Assembly: GCA_029001845.1 (NCBI GenBank)
Contig: JAREWP010000101.1
Location: 62,001 to 126,000, forward strand
DNA from: Candidatus Magnetocorallium paracelense
Lineage (GTDB): Bacteria > Nitrospirota > Thermodesulfovibrionia > Thermodesulfovibrionales > Magnetobacteriaceae
Length of the DNA stretch: 64,000 bases
Direction: 5' to 3'
Of this stretch, positions 25,471 through 34,361 are shown in pieces. The notes beneath the pieces were generated by a model. The model saw only the letters and a program-made list of their open reading frames with translations, did not search any database and was not told the origin of the DNA. The translations under genes were made by a program, and so were the position numbers. How positions within the stretch are numbered: the stretch's first letter is position 1; every line of letters begins with the position of its first letter.

Positions 25471-26457
25471 ATGATTCATGGAATAATTGTCAGGTTTATT
25501 GTACTTCTTTTCTTCTGCCTAATCAGCACTAATGCTCTGTTTTCACAAGAGCGGAAAGAGGTATCCGTAACTCTCAATATGAGTCCGCAGGCTCGATTTG
25601 CAGGATTCTATGTCGCCCGAGAGCTGGGAATATATGAGAAGCATGCTCTTCAAACCAGGATCGTACATACTTCTTCAGACACCATGTCAACGGACTCTAT
25701 CGTATCGGGAAAAGCAGATTTTTCCATTGTCTCTTTGCCCTCTGCAATACAATTAAGGGCGAATGGGGTGAAGTTGATCAATTTGTCTCAAATTGCTCAG
25801 AGTTCAGCTTTAATGATTGTTGCCGGGAAAAGCTCCGGTATTTCAAGAATTACTGATTTACATAACAGAACGTTAGGGATATATGCCGATAAAATCCACT
25901 ATTTGCCTCGGTTACTTTCCGAAAAATATAATATTAACATTACAGTCCTTCCTCACTCTCGCTCGCCGGCGCTTTTCCTCAGAGACGGCGTTGATTCGAT
26001 AATGGCGACATTATATAATACCTATCATTTGCTTCTATCATCCGGTCTTGACTCTGAAGATATAAATATCTTTTTTATGGATGAATCGGATTTGGATTTC
26101 CCCGGCGACGGTATTTATATAATGGAATCCAAACAAAAGGTTGATCGTAATGTTTGTATAAACTTCATTACCGCTACCTTGGAAGGATGGAGGTATGCCT
26201 TTGATCATCCTGAGGAGTCAATAAAAATTGTTATAAAGGAAATGCTTTTGCATAATATGCCTGCCGGTGTCGTTCATCAGGAGTGGATGCTAAAACATTA
26301 TAAGGATATTGTGTTTCCCAAAATTTCAAACAGCACCCCGGGACATTTGAAAAAAGATGATTATACAAGACTTGCAGATGCACTTCATAAAGCCAAAATA
26401 ATCAGGAGAATTCCTGACTATACTAAGTTTTATGTGGAGGTTGCCCATGAAGAGTAA
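25471..26457 (+). CDS. NMT1/THI5-like periplasmic substrate-binding protein
   Basis: 328 residues from ATG 25471. An upstream in-frame ATG at 25351 falls inside a repeat hairpin, and only from 25471 does a proper signal peptide (MIHGIIVRFIVLLFF..., cleavage near LFSQE) begin. The mature part has VTLNMSPQARFAGFYVARELGIYEKH and GKADFSIVSLPSAIQLRANG, typical of NMT1/SsuA-type binding proteins for small organic ligands. No permease or ATPase accompanies it. Its 3' end overlaps by 11 bp the gene for a Cache-HAMP-PP2C phosphatase, suggesting that it presents ligand to that sensor rather than to a transporter (inference). Confidence 0.87.
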   Translation: MIHGIIVRFIVLLFFCLISTNALFSQERKEVSVTLNMSPQARFAGFYVARELGIYEKHALQTRIVHTSSDTMSTDSIVSGKADFSIVSLPSAIQLRANGVKLINLSQIAQSSALMIVAGKSSGISRITDLHNRTLGIYADKIHYLPRLLSEKYNINITVLPHSRSPALFLRDGVDSIMATLYNTYHLLLSSGLDSEDINIFFMDESDLDFPGDGIYIMESKQKVDRNVCINFITATLEGWRYAFDHPEESIKIVIKEMLLHNMPAGVVHQEWMLKHYKDIVFPKISNSTPGHLKKDDYTRLADALHKAKIIRRIPDYTKFYVEVAHEE

Positions 26458-28372
26458 GCATGGCGTGGCTTTTAAGTTGGCGCTCATTACAACGCTCTGT
26501 GTGCTGGGTATTTTCGCGATCCTTTTTGCTTACAATTATAAGGTGTCGAAAAGTATGATCTATGCAAGTACTGAGCAAAATGCAAGATATCTGGCGCTTG
26601 CCGTAACAAAGGAGATCGAGTCTCTTCTTTCCACTGTAGGCAAAGTATCCGAAAATATAGCGTATTCTCTTGAGGAATCCCCAATGGAAAAAGAAAAGAT
26701 CATCGATCTTACAGGACAGATAGTGAAAAAAAATGAAGAAATTCTTGGTGTCGCCATTGCTTTCGAACCTTTTAAGCAGGAACCCGATAAGCTATATTTT
26801 GCACCTTACAGTTTTCGATACGACAATAAGATTAAGTTTACATTCCCTGGAAGCGAATCGTACAGATATTTTTATGAGGATTGGTATCAGTTACCAAAAG
26901 AGCTTAGTCGTCCCGTATGGACGGAACCCTATTTTGATAAGGAAGGCGCTCGACTTCCTGTGATAACCTATTCAGTACCTTTTTTTCGTGAAATCGATGG
27001 TGCTAAAAAATTCTTCGGCGTTGTCGCTGCGAATATATCTTTGAATAAGCTGACCGATCTTGTCTCCTCTCACACGATTTTCGAAAGCGGCTTCGTTTTC
27101 GTTCTGTCAAGGGGCGGAACATTTCTGAGCCATACAGATAATAAGTTAATTATGAATGAAAGTATATTTACAATGGCGGAAGCGGAGGAGTCGACTGAAT
27201 TGAGAAGCATTGGAAAGAAGATGCTCAGAGGGGACAGTGGTTTTATTCCCACTAAGTGCCATAACAGAGAAAGCGACTGTTTTCTTTATTATGCTCCCCT
27301 TCCTTCCAGCGGATGGTCCGTAGGGGTTATGTTTCCCAAAAAAGAATTTATGGCCGATATTACACAATTAAACAGAAAAATGCTGCTTATAGGCATTTTG
27401 GGAGTTTTCTTCCTCGTAGCTGCCGTTGTGTTTATTTCCAACTCCATAATAAAACCGATCAGACTTCTTTCTGCTTCAGCCGGTGAAATCGCATCGGGAA
27501 ATCTGGATACAACTTTGCCTGAGATCAAATCGGGAGATGAAATTGGTGAACTGACGGAGTCCTTTAAACATATGACTCTGTCGCTTAAGGAGTATATCAA
27601 AGATCTTACCGATACCACTGCCGCTAAAGAGCGTATAGAAAGCGAACTGAGCATTGCAAGGGATATTCAGATGGGAATTCTTCCTAAAATATTTCCACCT
27701 TTCCCCCTACGATCGGAGTTCGATATTTCTGCGATTATGGAACCTGCCAGAGAGGTTGGAGGTGATTTTTACGATTTCTTTTTTATGGACCAACAGCATC
27801 TTTTCTTTATCATTGCAGATGTCTCCGGTAAAGGCGTTCCTGCTTCTCTTTATATGGCTATTACGAGAACACTAATCAGGGCCAAAGTTGGAAAGATTTT
27901 AAAAACAGGGGAGATTCTTCGACGTGTCAACGAAGACCTTAGTCATGATAACGATTCAGGTATGTTTGTGACCGTTTTTTGCGGAATTTTGAATACGGAC
28001 ACCGGTTTGGTTACATATTCTAACGGCGGCCATAATCCGCCGTTTCTATACAATAAAAAGAACGACACGATCCATGCATTGGAATCGGAAGGTATTGCTC
28101 TCGGAGTGATTGAAGATGATTATATTATAGAGGAAGAGAGTATAACAATGGGAAGCGGAGATTTGCTGGTTATGTATACAGACGGCGTAACCGAAGCATT
28201 TAACGAAGATGAAGAGGAGTTCGGGGAAGAGAGGCTGAAGAGTCTGATTAAAAAGCACAACAGTGAGAGCGTCGGCGCGTTGCTTCAATTATTACATCAG
28301 GAAATAACGGCATTTTCCGGAAACAGAGAGCAACACGACGACATCACGATGCTGACGATAAAAATTACGTAA
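26447..28372 (+). CDS. Membrane sensor phosphatase: Cache-HAMP-PP2C (RsbU/SpoIIE type)
   Basis: 641 residues from ATG 26447, preceded by GTGGAGG at 6-bp spacing (the in-frame ATG at 26432 has none). TM1 (about 9-30), a periplasmic dCache-like sensor (about 35-300), TM2 (about 310-332), HAMP, a coil (IESELSIARDIQMGILP), then a PP2C-type phosphatase with REVGGDFYDFFFM, IADVSGKGVPASLYMA and MYTDGVTEAFN carrying the metal-binding Asp residues. Enzymes of this type dephosphorylate anti-anti-sigma factors (STAS); no STAS protein or anti-sigma kinase is in the window. Start and overlap show coupling to the binding protein upstream. Confidence 0.92.
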   Translation: MKSKHGVAFKLALITTLCVLGIFAILFAYNYKVSKSMIYASTEQNARYLALAVTKEIESLLSTVGKVSENIAYSLEESPMEKEKIIDLTGQIVKKNEEILGVAIAFEPFKQEPDKLYFAPYSFRYDNKIKFTFPGSESYRYFYEDWYQLPKELSRPVWTEPYFDKEGARLPVITYSVPFFREIDGAKKFFGVVAANISLNKLTDLVSSHTIFESGFVFVLSRGGTFLSHTDNKLIMNESIFTMAEAEESTELRSIGKKMLRGDSGFIPTKCHNRESDCFLYYAPLPSSGWSVGVMFPKKEFMADITQLNRKMLLIGILGVFFLVAAVVFISNSIIKPIRLLSASAGEIASGNLDTTLPEIKSGDEIGELTESFKHMTLSLKEYIKDLTDTTAAKERIESELSIARDIQMGILPKIFPPFPLRSEFDISAIMEPAREVGGDFYDFFFMDQQHLFFIIADVSGKGVPASLYMAITRTLIRAKVGKILKTGEILRRVNEDLSHDNDSGMFVTVFCGILNTDTGLVTYSNGGHNPPFLYNKKNDTIHALESEGIALGVIEDDYIIEEESITMGSGDLLVMYTDGVTEAFNEDEEEFGEERLKSLIKKHNSESVGALLQLLHQEITAFSGNREQHDDITMLTIKIT

Positions 28373-28378
28373 TATTTT

Positions 28379-28443
28379 GACCACGAAGGTCGCGAAAAGA
28401 ACGAAGTTTTTTCTTCGTGCTCACCTTCGCGACCTTCGTGGTT
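28379..28443. repeat. Inverted repeat ACCACGAAGGTCGCGAA
   Basis: A 17-bp perfect inverted repeat closes a loop with a nested ACGAAG/CTTCGT hairpin, directly after the phosphatase stop. It may serve as a transcription terminator. A shorter ACCACAAAGGGCACGAAG-like word recurs near 47621. Confidence 0.65.
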
Positions 28444-28527
28444 ATTTAAATAAAGTCCTTTTGGGGCTTATTTTCGGGATAAACGTCCATGACTCTCCCA
28501 GTCACCACAAAGCATGAAAATCGTTAG

Positions 28528-28611
28528 AAGCAGCTGTGATGTCCCGCAAAAACAAGGTGGTGTTTGAGTTTACGAGTTTCAGCTTGTTTTGGCGGGACAT
28601 TACTGCTGCTT
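28528..28611. repeat. Long hairpin element with conserved loop (copy 2)
   Basis: Arms 28528-28556 and 28583-28611 pair at 26 of 29 positions, and the loop is identical to that at 25343-25426. Three stem pairs differ between copies by changes on both sides (T-A to C-G twice, G-C to A-T once). It is flanked by the GATAAACGTCCATGAC / AAAGCATGAAAAT unit also seen at 5050 and 25117. Confidence 0.8.
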
Positions 28612-28710
28612 CCGGTTCGCATGAGTCTATTTACGGAAAACGTCCATGACCTTTGAAAGAGAAACTGTAAAGCATTGACAGAAATGACAAAAAAAAGATA
28701 ATTTAAAAGG

Positions 28711-28932
28711 ATGAGTACAATGATCACAGAGGTTTATGAGGCATTCATCGCAGCCGGAGCACCGGATGACAAAGCCAAGGCTGCGGCTCAATCCATTGCG
28801 GATTATGAGAATCGCTTTGACCGGATAGACAGTGACTTAAAAGTAGTCAAAGCTGAGTTGGCAATGGTTAAGTGGATAGTGAGCGGTATTGGTTTTGGTG
28901 TTTTACTGCTTACTATTAAATCCTTCCTGTAA
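28711..28932 (+). CDS. Small coiled-coil protein with C-terminal membrane anchor
   Basis: 73 residues: MITEVYEAFIAAGAPDDKAKAAAQSIADYE, a short coiled coil (RIDSDLKVVKAELAMVK) and a C-terminal hydrophobic helix (IVSGIGFGVLLLTI). Such small anchored coiled-coil proteins, loosely like DUF1640, are widespread and uncharacterised. The start may be ATG 28720 rather than 28711, since AAAGG lies directly against the first and 9 bp from the second. It is a free-standing gene. Confidence 0.65.
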   Translation: MSTMITEVYEAFIAAGAPDDKAKAAAQSIADYENRFDRIDSDLKVVKAELAMVKWIVSGIGFGVLLLTIKSFL

Positions 28933-29054
28933 TAATTTTGCTTTGTCATATTTACAATTAAAGATATTTTCAGAAAAATTCCCTTCTCATTCAAAAGTGT
29001 TATTTCTTCTTACAGGAGGCTAAAAATCCCGACAGAGCCGTTTCTATTTAAAAC

Positions 29055-29549
29055 ATGCAAAAGCCATTACAAATAAAAGGAAAGGTCTCGAATTACATTA
29101 CACCTGAAGGGTACGAGATTTTAAGCAAAGAACTCGCTTATCTCTGGAAGTCAAAACGACCGCAGATCGTACGGGCTGTTTCCGAGGCTGCCGCTATGGG
29201 CGACCGCTCTGAGAACGCGGAGTATATCTATGGTAAAAAGATGTTGCGACAGATCGATTCCCGTATGCGTTTTCTACAGAAGAGACTGAACGTTTTGACC
29301 GTGGTTGACAGGAAACCCGGCGATACTTCGAAAGTTTTTTTCGGGGCATGGGTTGAGATTGAGGATGAATACGGAAATACCTCCCAATTCCGCATAGTAG
29401 GGCCTGATGAGACAGCCCCCGAGAAAGAGTACATCAGTATTGATTCACCAATGGCAAAGGCGGTTTTGGGAAAGAGCGAAGACGATGAGGTTGTTGTCAA
29501 GAGGCCAAAGGGAGTAAATGAATTCGTTATAAAGACAGTCAGATATTGA
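29055..29549 (+). CDS. greB: Transcript cleavage factor GreB
   Basis: A 164-residue Gre factor that rescues backtracked RNA polymerase by stimulating transcript cleavage. The N-terminal coiled coil carries GDRSENAEYIYGKKMLRQID, where Asp and Glu at the tip are the catalytic acids; YIYGKK is the GreB-type variant, as opposed to YxAAKE of GreA. The C-terminal FKBP-like domain has IVGPDETAPEKEYISIDSPMAKA. No clear ribosome site is seen. It stands alone between unrelated genes. Confidence 0.92.
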   Translation: MQKPLQIKGKVSNYITPEGYEILSKELAYLWKSKRPQIVRAVSEAAAMGDRSENAEYIYGKKMLRQIDSRMRFLQKRLNVLTVVDRKPGDTSKVFFGAWVEIEDEYGNTSQFRIVGPDETAPEKEYISIDSPMAKAVLGKSEDDEVVVKRPKGVNEFVIKTVRY

Positions 29550-29648
29550 TGTAATCTGATTGTGAGCCTCGTCATGGGTGAATGTGATTGTGTTTTTTTG
29601 GGTTAGTCACGAGATGTGTTGACAGATTGTGACGATCCCACTGTACGA

Positions 29649-31181
29649 TCAGGTAAAAACCTTTTCTATCTTCTTCATCAAAACATCCGATGAGAAGGGT
29701 TTCACGATGTAATCGTTTACCTTTAGTTGTAATGCGGACTGAACGGTTTTTTTGTCTGACTCTCCTGTCACCAGAATGAGGGGAACCTCTTTTTGCGTCG
29801 ATTTCTCTCTTACATACCGTAAAAGATCGATACCGCTCATTTCAGGCATATTCACATCCGATATAATGAGATTTACCTGCTCGGTTCTCACAATTTCAGC
29901 GGCCTTTTTTCCGTTTTCAGCACTAAAAAAACGGCTGAATCCCATTTGTCTTAAAATACCCATAATGGTTGTGCGCATTATCTTATAATCGTCTGCAATC
30001 AATATGGTGATCGTTTTATTTAAAAAGGCGTTTTTGACTTTCTCCGGTGAATCGGTTGGCTTTTCCTTTGCAACTTCGCTTATTGTCTTTAGTTTAACGG
30101 TAACGATCGTACCCTTTTCAGGAGATGACTGGAAACTTATAGTACCTCCCAATGTTTCCGTTATCAGTTTCGCAGAGTATGTACCAAGGCCGGTGCCTCC
30201 CTTTTTTCCGGCAGTTACATATTTTTCAAAAAACCGATCTTGAATTTCATCGGGTACGACTCCCTGGTTGTGTATCTGAATAACAGGGTCGGGTTGTTTT
30301 TTTAAAAGTATATTTATTTTATTGCCGGGTGGAGATGCTTCCATGGCGTTTTTAATCAGATTGGCAAGCATAGAATAACAGAGCATTTCCTCCCCGCTGA
30401 CTACAAAGCTATCTTCCTGCCCGGCTTCTTTTCCTCCTGACAGAACGTGTAGAGAGAGGTTCCTGGCGTTTTGCATATCTCTGGTTTCACCTTGAATCTG
30501 AAATATAATAGGTATAATATTAACGGATACAGGGGTAAGCTCATATTTACCGCTCTCCATTTTGTATAGATCCAAAGAGCTGTTGATAATATCCAGCATA
30601 CGATAACCGGAAGTCTCGAGCATTTTCAGCATATCCGATTGCTCGGGATTTAAATTTCCTTCCTTTAGCAGCAAATCCGGTATGGTAATCACAGCGTTAA
30701 GAGGGGTTTTGAGATCGTGACGGGCGATTCGATCGACATCCTCTCTGAGTCTGATATTCTCGTTTAATATTTCGTTTTGCTTTTTCAGTTCGTCTCCCGC
30801 TTTTTTTAACTGCAAATGGTTGTGTACTCTCGCTTTGACAATAGGGGGGCTTAAAGGTTTGGTAATGTAATCGACTGCGCCGATGTCGAGTCCCTTGGTT
30901 TCGTTTTCTATCTCGCCCATTGCCGTTACAAAGATAACAGGTATATCTTTGGTGTCTTCCCGGGACTTCAATTTTTTGCACACTTCATATCCGTCCAGGT
31001 CTGGCATCATGATATCGAGAAGTATTAAATCCGGCGGCTCTTCAGAAACCGCTTCCAATGCGCCGAATCCGTCGGTTGCGACTCTGACGTCATAATCATC
31101 TCCCAGTATTTCCACGAGGATGTCTATATTTGTATCTGTATCGTCGACTACTAAAATTTTACTGTCAGAAAGCTCGCCCAT
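29649..31181 (-). CDS. Hybrid histidine kinase REC-HisKA-HATPase-REC
   Basis: 510 soluble residues. The N-terminal receiver (7-125) has LILLDIMMPDLDG; a coil leads to a HisKA helix with RIARHDLKTPLNAV (phospho-His in RHDLKTP), then an ATPase domain with NLIKNAMEA and GGTGLGTYSAK. A C-terminal receiver (about 392-510) has LIISDVNMPEMSG and YIVKPFS. It resembles receiver-linked cytoplasmic kinases. The N-terminal receiver is closely similar to that of the HD-GYP protein upstream (31434): VDDTxxNxDILVExLGDxYDVxVAxDG in both, so these neighbours share a duplicated receiver and perhaps a common phosphodonor. Confidence 0.92.
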   Translation of the reverse strand: MGELSDSKILVVDDTDTNIDILVEILGDDYDVRVATDGFGALEAVSEEPPDLILLDIMMPDLDGYEVCKKLKSREDTKDIPVIFVTAMGEIENETKGLDIGAVDYITKPLSPPIVKARVHNHLQLKKAGDELKKQNEILNENIRLREDVDRIARHDLKTPLNAVITIPDLLLKEGNLNPEQSDMLKMLETSGYRMLDIINSSLDLYKMESGKYELTPVSVNIIPIIFQIQGETRDMQNARNLSLHVLSGGKEAGQEDSFVVSGEEMLCYSMLANLIKNAMEASPPGNKINILLKKQPDPVIQIHNQGVVPDEIQDRFFEKYVTAGKKGGTGLGTYSAKLITETLGGTISFQSSPEKGTIVTVKLKTISEVAKEKPTDSPEKVKNAFLNKTITILIADDYKIMRTTIMGILRQMGFSRFFSAENGKKAAEIVRTEQVNLIISDVNMPEMSGIDLLRYVREKSTQKEVPLILVTGESDKKTVQSALQLKVNDYIVKPFSSDVLMKKIEKVFT

Positions 31182-31199
31182 AAAACTTTCTCCTGTTTA

Positions 31200-31362
31200 G
31201 GCCCTTAGGGAGCCTGCATCGACAATTTCCTGTCGATCTTACATATATACAAGGTTTATAGAACGTAATAGCGCAAAGAAAAACGTCAGGATCAAAAATT
31301 ATTAATTAACAATCCTTAAATCGTCAATCGTCAATCGAAAATCGTCAATTAAAACAGGCCCT
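31200..31362. repeat. Dispersed repeat, family CCCTTAGGGAGCCTG (copy 2)
   Basis: Same block order as 14267-14447: GCCCTTAGGGAGCCTGCATC, AAGGTTTATAGAACG, AGCGCAAAGAAAAA and a tail of ATCGTCAATC words. It fills the gap between two minus-strand signalling genes. Confidence 0.7.
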
Positions 31363-31433
31363 TATAAATGAAATTGTGTGTAAAAAAAGCAACAATTTTC
31401 TTAACTTATGCCTGTTACCTTGTGCCTGTTACT

Positions 31434-32528
31434 TTATGTCTTTCCCTCCAGCATCAGACGTTCCTCTTCAAAATCACAAAACTCCAAAGCAATGCTTCTG
31501 AATCTTTCTTTGAGCTCTTCAAAGGCCGTTACGATGTCAGGATCGAAGTGTTTGCCCTTACCCTCGACGATTATGCTTACAGCTTTCTCATGTGCAAATG
31601 GAGGCTTGTATGCACGTTTGCTGATAAGTGCATCGTAAACGTCGGCCAGGGCCATGAGTCTGCCGGAAATCGGTATTTCCTCTTCCTTTAATCCCTGTGG
31701 ATAGCCGGAACCGTCCCACTTCTCCTGATGTGTGTAGGCGATTTCGCGGGCTATGCTCAGGAAAGAATTTTCTCCCAATTTCTTTTCAGCCGATATGATG
31801 GCGTCATGTCCGTATTGAGTGTGTTTCTTCATTTCCTCGAATTCTTCATCTGTCAGTTTACCGGGCTTTAGCAGGATATTGTCGCGAACGCCAACTTTAC
31901 CTATATCATGAAGAGGTGCCGATATATAGAGGAGATCGATGATGTTTAGCGTCAGATAATCTCTAAATTTCGGGTGGTCTTTCAGATGTTCGGCAAGGAG
32001 TTTTACATAATGCTGAGTGCGTTTAATATGGCCGCCTGTTTCGGGATCCCTGTATTCGGCAAGGGTTCCCATACTTTCGATAGTAACTTCCTGAGTTAAT
32101 TGCAGCTCTCTGGTTCTCTTTTTTACCAGCTCTTCCAGATGGTCTCTGTGATGCTTCAGATCGAGATGATTATGCACTCTGGTTTTGACCAGCTCAGGAT
32201 TAAAGGGCTTGGTTATGTAGTCTACAGCCCCAAGTTTCAGTCCTTTTTCTTCATTATGCTCCTCAGTTAAGGCAGTCAAAAAAATTACCGGTATGTTTTT
32301 GGTTTTTTCATCCTCTTTAAGTCTTTTACAGACTTCATATCCGTCCATTCCGGGCATCATTATATCAAGAAGAATCAGATCGGGATTGTTTTCCGAGATG
32401 TCTTCCAGGGCCGTTATCCCGTCCAGAGCAACACTCACATCATAGGTATCTCCAAGTGTCTCGACCAGAATATCTACATTCGCTTCTGTATCGTCCACAA
32501 CCATTATCGTTGAATTGGTAATGCCCAT
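31434..32528 (-). CDS. RpfG-like response regulator REC-HD-GYP
   Basis: 364 residues. Receiver 6-125 has LILLDIMMPGMDGYEVCKRL and YITKPFN. A coil (EELVKKRTREL) joins it to an HD-GYP domain with GGHIKRTQHYV, APLHDIGKVGVRDNIL, HTQYGHD, YTHQEKWDGSGYPQGLKEEEIP and ADVYDAL, a complete set of metal-binding and GYP motifs. It probably degrades c-di-GMP when phosphorylated. The upstream 32529-32653 stretch holds no gene. The adjacent hybrid kinase at 29649, with a near-duplicate receiver, is a likely partner. Confidence 0.93.
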   Translation of the reverse strand: MGITNSTIMVVDDTEANVDILVETLGDTYDVSVALDGITALEDISENNPDLILLDIMMPGMDGYEVCKRLKEDEKTKNIPVIFLTALTEEHNEEKGLKLGAVDYITKPFNPELVKTRVHNHLDLKHHRDHLEELVKKRTRELQLTQEVTIESMGTLAEYRDPETGGHIKRTQHYVKLLAEHLKDHPKFRDYLTLNIIDLLYISAPLHDIGKVGVRDNILLKPGKLTDEEFEEMKKHTQYGHDAIISAEKKLGENSFLSIAREIAYTHQEKWDGSGYPQGLKEEEIPISGRLMALADVYDALISKRAYKPPFAHEKAVSIIVEGKGKHFDPDIVTAFEELKERFRSIALEFCDFEEERLMLEGKT

Positions 32529-32653
32529 ATTTAATTCTCCTTCAGATTCACATGTAAACGGAATTTGTACTGTATAAGATAATGTAATTGCATAAATATT
32601 AATTTTTGTCGCAGATTTATGCAGATAAGCGCTGATTATATAGTATGTTATTT

Positions 32654-32914
32654 TTATTTAAGAAATATCAATGATCGTACTTCACGACCTTGTCTCAGTT
32701 TATCGATAAAACTATATACATCTTTACTTTCTTCGTGATTTTTCCATATTCCTTTCATAGGATTCTTTGAAACTTCTTCTTCTACTGCAAAGTTAAAGAG
32801 GACAAGTTTCGCATAGGAGTCCCTCGATAGATAATGATAGCCTCCTCACCTCTGGAAAACACTTTCCAAAAGCTCCTTTTTATGAAATTTTAAATCCCTG
32901 GCTGTTGGTTTTAT
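32654..32914 (-). pseudogene. Broken Phd/YefM-family antitoxin
   Basis: Minus-strand reading gives KPTARDLKFHKKELLESVFQ, a TGA, and later SYAKLV and a C-terminal EEEVSKNPMKGIWK segment ending at TAA. Between them the family-typical GEEAIIIYRGTP is encoded in a neighbouring frame, so two compensating 1-base indels have broken the gene. The expected ATG before KPTARDLK is ATA. These are the features of a Phd-type antitoxin. No PIN or Doc toxin gene follows. It lies in the 508-bp gap 32529-33036. Confidence 0.72.
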
Positions 32915-32936
32915 AGAATCACCTTAAAAAGGTTCT

Positions 32937-32958
32937 GTTTATACTATAAAGTATAAAC
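32937..32958. promoter_or_regulatory. Palindrome upstream of the broken antitoxin
   Basis: GTTTATACT and AGTATAAAC are perfect inverted arms around ATAA, 23-44 bp ahead of the former start codon. The position and symmetry match an autoregulatory operator of Phd-type antitoxins. Confidence 0.5.
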
Positions 32959-33036
32959 TAAAGGAGAATCCAGGTCAATTTATAAACAGGATAATCTCTT
33001 GTAAGCGCTTATGTTCCTTGTCACCTGGTAACGTTT

Positions 33037-34173
33037 TTATTCTTCATAATAATCATATGTACCCATTTTCCATTCATAAAAGACATAACCCGGGGCTGCA
33101 ACGTCTCCTGTTTTGTTAAACCTTATCCTGCCCAGTACTGTATCAAAAGTATATTTATGGAGTGCAGCCGTAACTCTATCGACATGAAGGGTTCCTGCTT
33201 TTTCAACAGCCTGTTTCCACGCCTGAACCGCGCCGTAGGAATAGAGTATATACCCCTCAGGTTCGATATTCTTTTCACGAAACTTTTTTACAACCGGCAG
33301 GGCAGCCGGATTTTTTCTCGGATCCGGACTGAATGTCATTAATGTTCCTTCACCTGTATCTCCGGTAATCGCCCAATATTCATCAGTAACCAGGGCATCG
33401 CCTGAAACAAGTATTGCTTTCACTCCCTGATCTCTCATTTGGCGTACAATCAGACCTGCTTCCGTGTGGTACCCCCCTAAATATACGATATCGGTTTTAT
33501 AGCGTTTCAATTTAGAGACCACTGCGGAATAGTCTTTTTCTCCTGCAGTAATCGCTTCATATAATACCTCCTGTTTATTGTTTTTGTGCAGCACTTTTCT
33601 TGTTTCATCGGCCAGTCCTTTTCCATAGGCAGTTTTATCGTGGAGAATAGCTATGTTTTTATCTCTGAATTTTTTTGACAGCAATTCTCCGGCAATCTTT
33701 CCCTGGTGATCGTCTCTTCCGCAAACTCTGAAAATATTGTCTGCACCTTCATCGGTCAACTTCGGATTGGTTGAACCGGGAGATATTTGAATGATTCCTT
33801 CTTCTTCATAAACCTTGGAAGCCGGTATAGAAGACCCCGAGCAAAAATGACCGTCAACAAAAATAACGCCTTTGTTAACCATTTGATTGGCTATGGCCAC
33901 AGCCTGTTTTGGATCGCAGGCATCGTCTCCGATTTCAAGGCGTATCTTTTTCCCCAGTACGCCGCCTGCCGCATTCATATCGTCCACTGCCATGATGGCG
34001 CCTTCCCTTAACTGGCGACCGAATGCGGCATACTGTCCGGTCATCGGTCCAAGAACGGCAATCGTAATATCCTTACCATAACTTTTCTCCACTTGAAAGA
34101 TAAAAAAGAAAAGTAATACACCAATAAAATGTAACCCAAAAGAAATAATTCTGTTACTGAAAATATTTGTCAT
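33037..34173 (-). CDS. livK: Branched-chain amino acid (LIV) binding protein
   Basis: Periplasmic binding protein of 378 residues with a signal peptide (hydrophobic 11-28, cleavage near KSYGKDI). It has DITIAVLGPMTGQYAAFGRQ, the disulphide-linked loop with CDPKQAV and HFCSGSSIPAS, and PGSTNPKLTD, all typical of LivK/LivJ. AGGAGGTGATTC precedes the ATG. It is the last gene of the minus-strand liv operon (livH-livM-livG-livF-livK) and delivers ligand to that transporter. Specificity for Leu/Ile/Val is by family; other amino or organic acids are possible. Confidence 0.92.
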   Translation of the reverse strand: MTNIFSNRIISFGLHFIGVLLFFFIFQVEKSYGKDITIAVLGPMTGQYAAFGRQLREGAIMAVDDMNAAGGVLGKKIRLEIGDDACDPKQAVAIANQMVNKGVIFVDGHFCSGSSIPASKVYEEEGIIQISPGSTNPKLTDEGADNIFRVCGRDDHQGKIAGELLSKKFRDKNIAILHDKTAYGKGLADETRKVLHKNNKQEVLYEAITAGEKDYSAVVSKLKRYKTDIVYLGGYHTEAGLIVRQMRDQGVKAILVSGDALVTDEYWAITGDTGEGTLMTFSPDPRKNPAALPVVKKFREKNIEPEGYILYSYGAVQAWKQAVEKAGTLHVDRVTAALHKYTFDTVLGRIRFNKTGDVAAPGYVFYEWKMGTYDYYEE

Positions 34174-34217
34174 GAATCACCTCCTGTATATTATAAATAA
34201 AAATATTCATCCTAAAT

Positions 34218-34357
34218 TCAGCTATCAGCATTCAGCTATCTGTTTCCAAAGTATTGCATAATAACTCACTCTTAGTTTTTGGGTGAATGCTGTTTTAAAC
34301 CATAGGTTTTCATCTTTCTAAGCTGACTGCTGATAGCTGATTGCTAACTGCTTTTTT
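34218..34357. repeat. Inverted-repeat filler between livF and livK
   Basis: Left ATTCAGCTATCAGCATTCAG and right CTGATAGCTGATTGC words pair imperfectly, and the 188-bp gap holds no gene. Similar AGTCAGC/GCTGAC words build the elements at 35090, 47646 and 63031. Confidence 0.6.
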
Positions 34358-34361
34358 AGAT

